Of a stretch of DNA of 64,000 nt, positions 39,720 through 52,141 are shown one piece after another. Numbering within the stretch: position 1 is the first letter of the stretch; every line of letters starts with the position of its first letter. Below the pieces are notes generated by a model. It did no database searches. It was not told where the DNA came from and saw only the letters and a program-made list of their open reading frames with translations. Position numbers and translations under genes: made by a program. The stretch comes from Vespula vulgaris (Eukaryota > Arthropoda > Insecta > Hymenoptera > Vespidae), in the NCBI RefSeq assembly GCF_905475345.1, contig NC_066586.1:2207501-2271500 (forward strand), written 5' to 3'.

Positions 39720-40137
39720 CGTCCATACTTGGTGGGAATAGAGCACGGGATACCAGATTGCTCGTATAAGGGTGGAGAACGAGGAGGCGGCGGAGGATGG
39801 AGAGAAGAAAAGGAGGAGGAGGAAGAGGAGGAGGGGGTTGAAAGAAAGGAAGGAAGGGGGTGTCGCTCGAGATGGCTCGTCATCGCGAAAGCGGCCGAGT
39901 ACGAATCCCGAGCACGTACGGCCCTGTGCCCATACTCGGAAGGAGAAGCCGCAGGTACGCTCTATATACCGTGTGGCGCGTAGGGACACATACGGACACG
40001 TGTCCGGGGACATACGCAGGTGAAGGAAGAAGATGGTGAAGAAGGGGCCGAAGAAGAGGAATAAGAGCCAAGGAGGAGGAAGACTAAGGAGAAGAAGAAG
40101 AAGAAGAAGAAGAGGACGAAGAAGAAGACGAAGAAAA

Positions 40138-40190
<53 letters not shown>

Positions 40191-40450
40191 GGCAGCACAA
40201 CGAGGTACGAGTCCTCTTGGTGGGGGACCACACGTGTGGTGAGCGTATACGCCGTGCCGCCTTCACCTCCGGCACTCCACCTCCGGCACTCCACCACCGG
40301 CAGTCGAGCAGAACCGTCGGCAGGTAGACTGCTGGGCGCGAGCGTCGATCCAACGACGACGCCAACCCACGAGCTCTCTCACCGATCGAGTCGACCTCGC
40401 ACCGAAGATCGATCGATCCTCAGCACGTTCTTATTTTTAACGGACCGACA
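39720..40450. promoter_or_regulatory. Intronic GC-rich island with paired CACGTG palindromes
   Basis: The island carries perfect 14-bp palindromes centred on the E-box CACGTG at 39993-40006 and 40227-40240, a TATATA-containing string at 39962-39969, a three-copy 14-bp tandem repeat (40264-40305), and a GAA/GA purine block between them (40070-40190). CACGTG is the classic site for bHLH-zipper and CLOCK/CYCLE-type factors. An enhancer or alternative promoter of vein is a reasonable inference; no product can be assigned. Confidence 0.35.
40264..40305 (+). repeat. 14-bp tandem repeat, three copies
   Basis: Unit CACCTCCGGCACTC; copies 1 and 2 identical, copy 3 with two substitutions. Confidence 0.9.
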
Positions 40451-43148
40451 ACGTCGCGTGGGTGTCCCGATCGTTATCGACGACGATACGTTTTATCGCC
40501 TCATTAACCTATGCATGATTTCTGATTTCTTTTCTTAACATACCAATTCGACGAAAAAAGAAAAAGAAAGAAGAAAATAATATCTCTCGTGGTAATAAAA
40601 ATAACAAAAAATAATAGAGAGGAGAAAAAAGGAATAATCTTCGATAATAGATGATCTATGAAAGTCGTAAAGATCTATCGGATAAAACGGAACGGCTTAA
40701 TAGAGGTGTTCCGTTCGCATTGTCGACTATCAGGTAGACTGCCGAGTGATTGCTGATCCAACGAGTCCGGTCGCTCGTAATTATTTTTAGCGATCTGACC
40801 GCTGAGCGATCAGAGAACGGCGTCGTATCGTGTAAGCAAGTAACGTGCCACGATCGTTTCTAGTAATATCGAAATCCTACGATGACGATAAACTATTCCT
40901 TCTACGAATGCCGATACGAGATATCGAAGAAATCATTTGCAATTCCAATCGATTCCCCGTAATTCATTGGGAAAGCTTATACGTTGTATTTCACTCCTAC
41001 GCTAAAAACGTTCTTCTTATTAATAAATCTTATTATCGAACTACACTTTGTCAACTACCGTTGACGATACAACGAATGATATACGTTAATTTAAGATTAA
41101 TAAAACGAAAAATTTTTTTTACGCTCGTATTTCTTTTTTCTTCTCTTTTTTGTTTCTTTTCTTTTCATTCACGAATATTTTTATCGATCGTCCTTCTACG
41201 AAGCTTCGACGAACGTACGCAGTGGAAGCACAACGTTACGTTGAGATTGTGTATTGCAGCAGGCGTTCTAAAATTCACAGCGTTCTTCGAATTTCGTATA
41301 GTAACAGAAACACGCGGTAAGCAGCCCTTACTTATTAAAGTGCGCGTAGCGTAAAGTGGCCCGTTCGTTTCGCGTTGAAAACATACAAAGTTTCAACGAG
41401 TCGGACGTAAAGCATTATTTCCAAGCATTTTCGAAGGAAACGTAGATACATAAATAAAAGTATAAATCTACCGACTAATTAACGTAGTAATTTTTCTGCT
41501 CTAAATTTTTTAAAATATCAATACCAATAATATTCATTCGTTCCTTTTCGTGTGTTATTGCGAAGATTCGTAAATTTTCGCGATAAACGTAAATAAGAGT
41601 GTTAGAACGATCGATAATTCGAAACGCAGGATTGCACGAGAATATGACGTTCTGCGCTCTCCAATTTCGAGGATAATCGTTCGTACAGCTAACTGATGCA
41701 AATAGCTTGGTATTCGTGTACGAATATAGAGATAACGTGCGACTCAGGATGGATGAGATAATTGTCAACGTACTCGCTGCGAGGTAACACCATGCGTTGT
41801 CTCATTTGAGGAATGCGACCGAAAAATTGGATCATCCTACCAAATCTAGCTTTGTAGTACGTTCGAGAAGATTACGTATGGATGGATCAAAAAAATGGAA
41901 AAAATATTCCGAGTACGACGGTCGATTGAAAATATCTATAGATCGTAATAAAAGTTACATTGGTAATATATTTTTGTTTATCCGAAAAAAGATACGAAAT
42001 TTTGTACGATTCGCTTTGAAGATTTGACAAATGAACTCGTGTAGGTATAAAGTCGATTGAAAGTTCTCTCTGTTTAAGTATCCCATTCGTAGGATTCTTT
42101 AGTAAATAATTCCACTTGTAAAGAGACCGCAAACTTTGTTTTCGCGGAATTTCACGCAACCGCGACATAACGAACTGTGTATGGACAAAATATGGCAAAA
42201 CGTAGAAAGGTACTTGCTTAAGCTTTAGATCCTTTCTCGTTTTTGCCTTTTGCCTTTACCACTGTAAAGCTCACTGGGAAAAGTAAGATCAGTTTAATAT
42301 TCGCAGGTCACGAAACATACTCTTCGTGAGCTCTTTGAGGAATGATCTTCGCAAAGAGACGTTGCTTCCGTTGCATCTGGACGAAAGGGAGGGGTAGGAT
42401 GGGATGACGTTAAAAGATGTTACCTCTTTGAGTCTAGTATCATCGATGTAACGACGATAAGTTAAGTAAAGTTTCTTTTCACGGTTTATCATGACTACGT
42501 TTCTACTTCTAAAATCAAAATGCAGGTTCGAAATACGCACATGTAAATTTTTCCTCTTTCTCCATTCTACCTAGGTATCTAGGTATCAACGTAGAGTCAT
42601 ATGTAATAATAACAGAAGAGAAATCTACCCGTATGATTAATGCTTTCGAGTCCTTTACGTTTTTCCATTTCCTTAAGGTGGTAAGCAGCAACACATACCT
42701 ACATATATACCTATCTCCGTTTCTAAAGGAAAAGAAATTTTAATATCATCCCTGTGAAAATTTATGATCCTTTTCCCGTCTCGAAGATTGTGAGCTAGTC
42801 GCGAGTCAGCGATGGAAGCCGCAGGATCCTTCTTTCTTGCGTCGGTGTAACTTCCTACCTTTGGGAGGATTCCGCAAAGCAATACCGCGACAGTTTGACA
42901 CGACGTTAGAACAGACTTCTCGATCATGAATCAAGAAAATCGTATAAATCATTTATATTCTTAACGTACATCTCGAGAGAGTTTACTTCGGCTAATATTA
43001 TCTCTTTGAGACCTTTATGACGTTTACTGTTAATTGCTTCGTAGATTTATTTTCAGATATTTGTATAGACCTAAACTAAACGAGAATGTACGTGTGGAAT
43101 AATTAGTATCATTGACTACCGCAAGTCAAACGCTGGTTACGAACCTAG

Positions 43149-43197
<49 letters not shown>

Positions 43198-44137
43198 GTT
43201 CAAACGTTTTATTCGTATCTAAGAAACTCGTATATTTCGATAAGAAGAAGGAAAAATAAAAAAATAAAAAAGAAAGAAAAAATAAAGCGGTCCCGCATTA
43301 GCGCACAACTACTATTCGTCTATGGCACAACGAAGCCGCGAAAGTCGAGACGGAGAGAACGGCTCGCGTTAATCTCGCGCTATGAATCATCGCTGGCACG
43401 AATCCGAAAGGCGAGGATTCGCCAAAATCAAGGTTACCCGTTCGAACTACGAAGCGCATCGTGCCTTCGTTGCTTTATTACGGCGTTCCGCGGCGCTGTT
43501 CCGATTATATCGATCGGTCGATATGTTGGCCGCGTTATCGCGGAAAACCGCACGTTCCAGGTAAGGGAGCTGATAATACGCGAACGGTTCGGCGCCTTTG
43601 CGGAAATACTTTACGTTCTTGAGTGTTACTTCTGTTATTTATCACTTTTATCGAAGCACTGAACAATGCAATTAATTAAATTCTGAAAAGATAAGCAAGA
43701 TTCAATAAAACGTTCGTATTCTTTATCGATGTAATACGATCTAGGTATATATGCCCAATAAATTTTCTCATACTACACATTTTAATGTCTACGGGTGTCA
43801 TATAATTTTTTGTATCGAAGAGTACGATGCATTAGTTTCTCTCTCTCTTTCTATCTCATCTCTTTTTCTCGCTCATCTTTCTTTCGTCGTAGTTTCACTT
43901 TCCCTAGCAAAGAAGCCACCGTAAAAGGGACAGCTTGTCGATAACATGTGTTTTCCATCTCGGTGAATCCACGGTCGGCCTTTACCCCTACCGAGAGCAC
44001 CACTTCTTTCCCACTCGGAGTAAGGGATGAGAGAGCTTAAAGGCTCGTAGATTGAATATCACGAGCGCCTCGTATGCCTCGAAGATACGCCCCGCGATTT
44101 GTATGCAGTGCACGAATGACAATTTCGCCTCCTCCCT

Positions 44138-44174
<37 letters not shown>

Positions 44175-45580
44175 TTCCTCTCCTATCTTCGTTTCTCACT
44201 CTCTATCCCATGCCTTGCGGCTGGCTCACTTCTCCTCTATTTGGACTCCTCTATTCCAACTCGTCGTCGTCGTCGTCGTCGTCATCGTTGTCGTTTTCTT
44301 CTTCTTCCAATCGTCCTTCGAGTTTCCCGCCTTCTTTTATCGACTACCGGTCCACTTCCTTCTTGACACAACCGCGAATTTCGTAGGTTTCTCTCCATAT
44401 GGGATACTATTATATTCCTTTCGATTTTCCCTCCCAGACATCTCTTCCTCTCTTTTTATTTTCTTTTTCTTCCCCACGATATTCATCCCCTTCGCATTTC
44501 TTTCGACTTTCTTTCGAATTTTTCTACCACGAGATTCCGCTATTTTCGATTATACATACATATACATACAAATACATATATGTATGTATATGTCATATAT
44601 ATGTATAATATTTCTTATCCTCTATCAAAAAATCCATAATCTCGGACAAGTACATCCAATAGAAAGATTTGTGGGAAATTATGTTATATTCAAGTTTGAA
44701 AATATCTTTTTAAAGAGAGTACGGTACAACGTGGCTAGAGCCTATTAGATTAGACGGACCGGTCGGTCCGTTGTCGCGTTTATAAATAACCTACTAACAG
44801 AGTATTATTTCCGAGCGGTTCAGAATAGGCGTTCGAACCTGTGAAAGGGGTCACATCGTCGAGTAAAAAAAAAAAAGAAGAGAAAAGAAATACAAAAGAA
44901 ATTGGTAGAAATAAACGAGTATTTAATTATCTATATCTACTTGTCCCGGAGAGAATCGAATGGAAAAAGTTCACTTTGAAAATTAATTTACGTTACGAAT
45001 CTTACGTTAACGTTAATTTGTTTACCAAGCACGATACGATACCAAGTGAATTTCGGCAAATTTCGAAACGTAAGCTGCGTCGAGGTAATGCTTCTGACAT
45101 CTTTATCGCGTGCCTCGAATCGGGAAAGAGACCAAAGGGAACGATACGCGATGCCGGCTTATTTCGGAATGCAACTTGCGTACTTTAACGTTTTACGTAA
45201 CGAGGTAAGAGCCAACATAGAGAAAAAGAGGGAGAGAGAGAGAGAGAGAGAGAAAGAGAGATACAAAAAGGGAGGAAATGCAAATATATCATTAAATATC
45301 AATCGCTTTAAAAGCAAAATATACAGATGAAATATTTATACGATATATGTAGAAAAGCTTTGATAAAACGTAAGAATTAAGCGAGGAGAAAAAAATAATG
45401 TGGAATTCGCTCAAGACCGATCTTTATCGGAATAAAGAAAATATCCATTCGTTTCGTCGTTAACGCGATGACGATGTTGGTCGATTCGATAATTAACCGA
45501 CAGATGCCACAGTCCGTCGTTGAATAATTCGTCAGGGAACACCTTTGACGAGAACCCGTATTTGCGTGTATTCCGAGAGA
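40451..45580. other. AT-rich intronic DNA with unassigned ORFs
   Basis: Mostly unique. It includes an open frame at 40845-41354 (+; first ATG at 40908, 148 codons) and another at 43150-43662 (+) with a GTAAGG donor-like site at 43561. Repeats are (AT)n 43149-43194, (CT)n 44140-44171, (GTC)n 44263-44294 and GA-rich 45231-45260. Neither ORF shows a domain I know. Confidence 0.4.
43149..43194. repeat. (TA)n microsatellite
   Basis: About 23 units. Confidence 0.95.
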
Positions 45581-45585
45581 GCCAC

Positions 45586-45700
45586 AGAGAGGAATATAGA
45601 GAGAAAGCCCGTGCTTTGTTGACGCAAGCACGATTTGAATTCAGGTCTGATGTGAGCATGTAATCCATTGAGCTAATCTCTGAAGACTATATTCCTCTCT
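45586..45700 (-). mobile_element. tRNA-promoter-like element inside a 14-bp inverted repeat (possible SINE remnant)
   Basis: Read on the minus strand, an A-box-like TAGCTCAATGG (45665-45675) is followed 22 bases later by a B-box-like GAATTCAAATC (45632-45642), the pattern of RNA polymerase III internal promoters in tRNAs and tRNA-derived SINEs. The spacing is about 10 bases shorter than in a typical tRNA and no full cloverleaf forms. Perfect 14-bp inverted repeats (45586-45599 and 45687-45700) flank it. A decayed tRNA-derived SINE is the simplest reading; chance is possible. Confidence 0.35.
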
Positions 45701-46995
45701 TTCGACGTTACTCTTACGTCTTCGTGATTTAGTAGATATATGTATGTACATAGAGGTATACTATCCTTGCTATAGATGTAGTTATAGATGGGTAACTAGG
45801 TATGTATCTATATGTACGTTTTCCTCGCCCTTTTCTCTTCATCTTTACTTCCCTTGGAGTGGTAGCAAAAGTCGATGCTGGTCACGATCTAGGTAGACTC
45901 CGCAGGTCCTCTCCTTCATTCGAGATCGAGTGCGCTCTCGATTCGTTGCACGGAGAAAAGAGCTTACCGCTCATTGCCGGAAGATTCAACGGATTCGCGG
46001 AAATATTCGGAACGACCATTACTAGCCCCCCCCCAACCCCACCCCTCATCTCCCACCATCACCGGTCTAACATGCACGTACTTTGTATGATAATCACGGC
46101 TTTATCGAATCTGCAGAAATTTTTCTTCTCTCCGGTTACCTTACTTCGATTTTTCCAAACGTCTCTTGTAAAGGAACTTCCTCGATGAACATTCGGAAGA
46201 TTCGATTCGATGAATTCTATCGTTTCTCTCACGGGCTTTGACTTCCTTGATCCAACGAAACGCGCAGAAAGGATTGACGCAGGCTCAATGATATTTTTTA
46301 CGAAATCCTTGCTTGAAAGAGAGAGAGGGAGAGAGAGAATGACAGAAAGAGAGAGTGTCTCTTGAAGGTAAAGTTGTTTCTTCTATCTAGCGTTTACCCC
46401 TTTACCCATGACATTTCCTACATCTCTGTTACCGAAGGATCGAAGGACTAGCAATTTTTCCTATCTACCTTGATCGAATTCAGTACTGCACTTGCGCGGC
46501 ATTCACTGCCATTCCATGTTCTCTAGATTTTCGTCCGATTCACGTTCCTCTACGTAGGTACATATATACGAAGGCCGACGATGGAACGGCGCGATCCAAA
46601 TCCCATTTCGGAGGTCCCGCGGAGGGACTAGGACGAGAAACGCGCGACCTTCCGTTGAGATAAGCTTGGAAAATTCAAGAGAGTTTCGGCGTTACAAGGG
46701 AAACGCGTAGCGGACCCATGCAAGGGAGAATGAGAAAGAGATAGACAGACAGAGAAAGAGAGAAAGAGAGAAAGAGAGAGAGAGAGAAAGGAATCTCTCG
46801 CGTTTCTCTCGTAATACAGCGTAGCAAAGAGAGACAAAGAGAGAGAGAGAAAGAGAGAGAGATAGATAGAGTACGATAAAATATTTCTCATGCGAGTGAA
46901 AAATGTCTCCCACGCCAATTTCTCGTTTTCGATGTGACGAGAATCACTCTTCTTCTGTAATTACACGAAAATATTTGTATATGGAAGATAGAAAT

Positions 46996-47037
<42 letters not shown>

Positions 47038-47197
47038 GACGAGGACGAAAGATCACTACGAGATTCGACGAGAGAAGAAACAGAGAAAGAGAGAGAGAGA
47101 GTGAGAGAGAGAAAGAGAGAGTCAGAGAGAGAGAGAGAGAGAGGGAGAGACAGAATGAGAGAAAGATGGAGAAAGAGAGAGAGAGAGAGAGAGAAAT
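46996..47197 (+). repeat. GA-rich tract cluster
   Basis: Two (GA)n blocks (46996-47035, 47085-47197) separated by a short unique spacer. Confidence 0.9.
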
Positions 47198-47506
47198 AGA
47201 ACAGCGACCAGCGGTCTGGCCGTCGTCGTCGTGTAGTCACAACACGCTGCGAGTTATTGCCCCCGAGTGTGCTCCATGTTCTCTCCCCCGGCTCGCCCCC
47301 GTCCCTTCTCATGCACTCTCTCTTCTCTCTCTCTCTCTCTTCTTCTCTCTCTCCCTCCCTCCCTCTCTCTCTCTTTCTCGCTCTCTCTCCGCTATATTGC
47401 CGTCGCTCTTTTCCTTCACTGTAATTCCTCCAATTCGCCGCCAAAAAAGAGACGAACGTTTCGGCTCTATGCCAGAGAAAGAAAGAAGAAACGATAATGC
47501 GAATGA

Positions 47507-47538
<32 letters not shown>

Positions 47539-48631
47539 AAGAGTGACGATAAAAGAAACACGGAAGAAAGAGAGAAAAATCACACCAAAGACGATTAAGT
47601 AAAATATAATAGTATACTTAAGAAAAACTCCATCCGTTGTTCCAAATAATTGAGTTGTACCAAAATATCGTGATAGTTAGAATAATAATTCCATTAAACG
47701 AAATCTCTCTCTCTCTCTCTCTCTGTCTCCCTACTCCTTCTTTCTTGTTCGTCTTCTTTCCTTTTATTTTTTTTCTTCTTTGCCTTTCGAAAGGAACCTT
47801 ATCCAAAAGCGAACACTTTTCTATCCTTCCACATCGTCTTCTTCTTACCATAAAGTAGTAGTAGTAGGCGAACATTGATCCCATGGGAAAGAAGAGCGAG
47901 GTAGAAAGGACGATTCGGTTCTTGCGAGACAAATCGCGTGGCTCCCTGCGAGCGACGGCTCACCTTTGTTCTTGTCCGGTTTTTGGAGCATGAGAAGAAG
48001 ATGAGAGTCGCGCTGAGTGTCCACTGGAGATCGCCGACGGCCGAGGGCGACGTGGCGCGCGGCTTTAAGTTATTTTCGGCAATGCCTTTGCTTTTTGCCA
48101 AGCTAGTGGATGTGCTAGTACGCGCGCCTCTTCGTTTATGTCTCTCTCTCGCTCTCTCTCTCTTTCTGTCTCTCTCTTTCTATTTCTCTCTTTTTCTACC
48201 GTGACCTCCCACCGTACAGCGAGAAACGACTACGAAATTTCCACGTCCATGAGTTTCCCACCTCTTTCTCCCTTTATTCTCTCGTTGTATCACGGTTTTA
48301 ATTAATATTTTAAACGATCGATTCCTGTTAATATCGATACCGGATGTCCCCCAATATATTTATCTCCAAACTCGCGCGTTATGAGATTGGTAGATAGAGA
48401 AAGAGAAGGAGGGAGAGCCAGAAAAAAGAGAGAGAGAGAGAGAAAGAGAACAGAGATATCTATATAGAGGGTTGAGTTAATTCCAAAGTTTATCGTTAAC
48501 AGAAGTTTAATTCCCTCTCAAACGCCGTTTGCCGAATGCTAGTTGGGAAAATCGGCCGTGCGATCGTTTCCCTGATAGGATGACGCATTATTAGTTTCGT
48601 CGGGATTGTCGGTCGAGGTGTGGAGAGAGAA

Positions 48632-48669
<38 letters not shown>

Positions 48670-48716
48670 GGCAGGCAGGCAAGCAAGCAGACAGGCAGGC
48701 AGGCAAGCAGGCAGGA
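48670..48716 (+). repeat. (GCAG)n/(GCAA)n tetranucleotide repeat
   Basis: About 11 tetramers mixing GCAG, GCAA and ACAG, directly after a (GA)n tract. Confidence 0.9.
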
Positions 48717-49496
48717 GGTAGAGAACGAAACGAATTCGTATCTCGACGAGAGTTCTCGTACGCTTTCCGAGCGTTCGCTTCGCGCTTAAACGCAATGAAA
48801 TCGCACAAAGAGATGGATACGCGAGATATACGCGAGCGACAATAAAAATTGCATTCATTAGTAACCCCGAACGCGTGACGTGCCTCCGGACGGGAGAAGG
48901 ATACGAGCGTAGCAAAGTGTAGCACAATAAATTCCTTTTCCTCTCTAAAAAAAGGATCATTAGAAACTCGTTTCGCGCGATTCCCGGCGAGTTAACACGA
49001 AGAAGAGTCCCGTCGGTGATGGTGGTCGAAGAGCGAGAGCGAATAAGAGAAAAAGAGAGAGAAAGAGAGAAAGAGGGAGAGGGAGAGAGGATCTTCCCTT
49101 CTCTCGAAGTTCGCGTTAATGAGGATTCTCTATAACGGCTACATCGTTCCGTATCATGCCGAAAAAGTAGCGAATTTTTTTCTGTTTTCTTTTTTTATTT
49201 TTTCGATCGCGTTCCTAGGTTCCTTTTCGTATTTCATTATCGAATATTCGCCTTTAATTCGCAATATCACTCGAAAGCCGATATGGAGCACCCTATTTCG
49301 TAACATTTCGTAACTAGGAAAGCTCGGACAAGCACCGCCCTAATGGCCGATACGCGTTGCTTCTAATTAGAAGCTTCTAATTATATCGGTACTTTCATCG
49401 ATCTCCTCGATATAATTATATCTCGCTCGATGATCTTTCGTTAAATAATCGTTGGGATATATTTAATGAAATGGAAAAAGGTATCGAGAGGATAAA

Positions 49497-49931
49497 ATGG
49501 CGAAAAGAACGATATCTATGTCGATCGCGTATAGTACGTTCGTAGCAGCTGGAATCGAAGCAACTGGATCGTACTTAGCCAGAGTTAGATCGTGCGCAGA
49601 AGAGACATCAAGCTGTCGCGCTCGCCTGGAGACGTACGGTCGCTGGCATTTGCTCTTAAATCGGCAGATCCCCGTCTTTACTTTCTTTGCATCAAATGCA
49701 GTGGTCAACTGGCACCGAGCTCACGGTGGACGATCTTCGTATAAGGCCAAGTGCCCGCAGCCGGATCCAGCGACGACCGGGATTCTGCCTTTTAGCCGCG
49801 TACCTCGGCTCGCGGAACTGTACTGTCTTGTGTTTATATGGTGTCTTCAGTTATTCCGTGTATGTACCTATCTTTCTATACGGGCTCCATGCCCATCGCG
49901 CATCGCCATGTTCGTTGTGGGAAAATCGTAG
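49497..49931 (+). other. Unassigned 144-codon ORF in GC-rich patch
   Basis: This ORF begins AAAATGGCG, a favourable insect start context, and lies in a patch clearly GC-richer than its flanks. The predicted protein is not low-complexity, has eight cysteines and a hydrophobic stretch near residues 112-128. I do not recognise any domain. Another frame (49687-50058) is also open, which weakens the coding case. It could be a nested single-exon gene, a noncoding element or chance. Confidence 0.15.
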
Positions 49932-51560
49932 AAAACAAACTCGTTTGGTTCGCCCTATCTCCTCTCTTTTATTCTCTCTCTCTCTATCTCTCTCTGTGTC
50001 TATTCCCTTGCTTGCCTCTTCTTTTAATCATGATCTTTCCTCTTATTTCGTCGAATGATCGATCGATCGGTTTAAAACGAGATTATTAATTAAGCAATAT
50101 GATGGACGGTAAGCCACGATTTACAACGATATTTTCGTTATCGATAATTGTATTTCGTTTTTCTTCTATTTTTTTCATTTGTTATTTTTTAGACGGCAAA
50201 CTTAATCACTTAGCCGTCAAGGATGTTAAGAAAGAGATATGAAGAAAAAAGAAAAAATATACAATAACAAAAGAAAAAAAGTAAGAAAAAGAAAACATAC
50301 TTTCCATTTGAAAACGACTACTTCAACTAGAATCTGTGTCTCCGGTAGCGTTTGATAATTACTTTTGCAACGCTTTCAAGAAACGACAGTACAAGTTTTA
50401 CGCCGCTCGAAATTTCAACGACAACAACGTTGTCGAGGTATTTTAATTTCGAAGTGTACCACCACCTCGACGAAATGAATAATTCTCCATCGGTTTCTCG
50501 AGAAGTTTTTTCATAATCGCTTTTCTCGACGACTCCATTTGACGCGTCGTCTATGCGGAAGGCTATTTACTTAGACGTTGTAAATGCATTTTCCGTCGGT
50601 TCTCCAAGCTTTTTGCTTATTTTACACGAAAGGAGGAGGGCTAAAAAGTATCGTTGGAAAATGAACGAGGAAGAGAACAGCTGTGTACGACGAACGTTAG
50701 CGCTTGGTAAAACTAAAGAAACATACTAATCGACTAGCAGGACTGGCTAACGCTCGGGTTAGACTAGAATTACGAACGAAACACGCTTTGGGAAACTCGA
50801 TACATACACGCGATTTTCTTCTGTGTGACTTACGAGTAATTACGTTATCGACATAACGACGGCTACTAATGGACGGACTGCCGTCTGTATCGGTCTAAAG
50901 ACGGTAATTGAATGAAATACTTTGTTTATTATTGATATCTCGAAGGTGGTTACCTTTCAAAACCATCTAATGCTTTTGATCTATACGAAAATATCTATAC
51001 CCTTCGTCAGAGAGTTAATGCGATGGTAAATGAGAAACAAACACGATAATATCTCGACAACAAATACATACGTATTCTACGTAAAATAAAATTGTTGAAA
51101 AAAGAGAATTTACAAAATAATAAGGAACACCAAAACGATGGAATCGCTCTAAAAAAGATTTACGACTCTTTCAAACTGGAATTGTCTAAGAAATGAAATT
51201 TTACGAGAAAACTTTTTCGAATTCGTCTTCGCACCTTCGGATATCGTGAAAAGCCCTTTGTTTCGTTTTTTCTTTTCTCTCTCTCTCTCTTTCCCTTTCA
51301 TTTTTCTTTTTTCTTTTTTTCGAAAAACGAAAATACACGTGTTAAAGTTTCGATTGTCGCAGCTTTCTCTATCGCAAAGTATTAAAGGGAATAAATCGAG
51401 CATCGAGGAAAAAAGAATTCAGCCGTGGAAAACGTTTCAAGAGGTAAATTATTACCGTGCTTTTTCCATTTTCTATGGAAAAAGTTAAATAATAAATCGA
51501 CATTGGCGTAGGAGGTGAAAAATCTGGTAGTCGTTGATCGAAGTCGAGAAAGTTTGTTGG
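49932..51560. other. AT-rich intronic DNA
   Basis: Unique AT-rich sequence with T- and A-rich runs near 50155-50195 and 50235-50300. A purine/pyrimidine-rich patch is at 51265-51325. No gene, RNA or mobile element recognised. Confidence 0.5.
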
Positions 51561-51579
51561 TACTGGGAGAGACTGGAGA

Positions 51580-51780
51580 GGAAAAGAGAAGAAAAGAGAA
51601 GAGAAGAGAAGAGAAGAGAAGAGAAGAGAAGAGAAGAGAAGAGAAGAGAAGAGAAGAGAAGAGAAGAGAAGAGAAGAGAAGGAAAGAGAAGAGAAGAGAA
51701 AAAAGGAAAGAGAAGAGAAGAGAAGAGAAGAGAAGAGAAGAGAAGAGAAGAGAAGAGGAGAAGAGAGGAGAGAAGAGGAA
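51580..51780 (+). repeat. (AAGAG)n satellite-like array
   Basis: About 200 bp of the pentamer GAAGA with a few AAAAG and GGAAA variants. AAGAG is also the unit of a known Drosophila heterochromatic satellite; here it is a short intronic array. Open frames over it are artefacts. Confidence 0.95.
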
Positions 51781-52097
51781 AGTGGAAAGAAACGGTTCTC
51801 CGAGCGTCCAGGGAAATCTGGGAATCGGAGAAGAGGCTCTTCCTCGGCGCGGTCTCGCCGCGACAACGATGGTAGGCAAGAGAGAGGTGGCGCAAATGCG
51901 AGACGACGAAAATATTGGGTCTATTTCGAAATTCTATTTCGGTGCGTCGGCCGAGCACCGAGCGTGCGCCGCTCCTACGCGACGACGCGTCACGCACGAT
52001 CTCGACAGTCTGTGTATATGTGTACGTATATATTGCGCGCTCGAGACCACGAATCTTTCTTTACCCCGTACCTCTCTTCGTCTTCGTCGTTTCTTTC

Positions 52098-52098
<1 letters not shown>

Positions 52099-52141
<43 letters not shown>

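Larger units (their letters stand above)
45701..49480. other. Intronic DNA with a very dense GA/CT repeat cluster
   Basis: The block 46320-47545 holds many GA-rich tracts (46320-46360, 46737-46868, 46996-47035, 47085-47197, 47507-47540) and a CT-rich tract (47318-47390). Others are (CT)n 47703-47726 and a GCAG/GCAA tetramer run 48670-48716. A C9-10 run is at 46025. No gene was recognised. Confidence 0.55.

Noticed and set aside
44781..44788. TATAAATA as promoter
   Set aside because: AT-rich context; no initiator at the right distance and no gene downstream.
44829..44839. B-box-like GTTCGAACCTG
   Set aside because: No A box or cloverleaf at the expected upstream distance.
51369..51997. Several long overlapping ORFs on both strands
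   Set aside because: All result from the 5-bp AAGAG array, which lacks stops in most frames.
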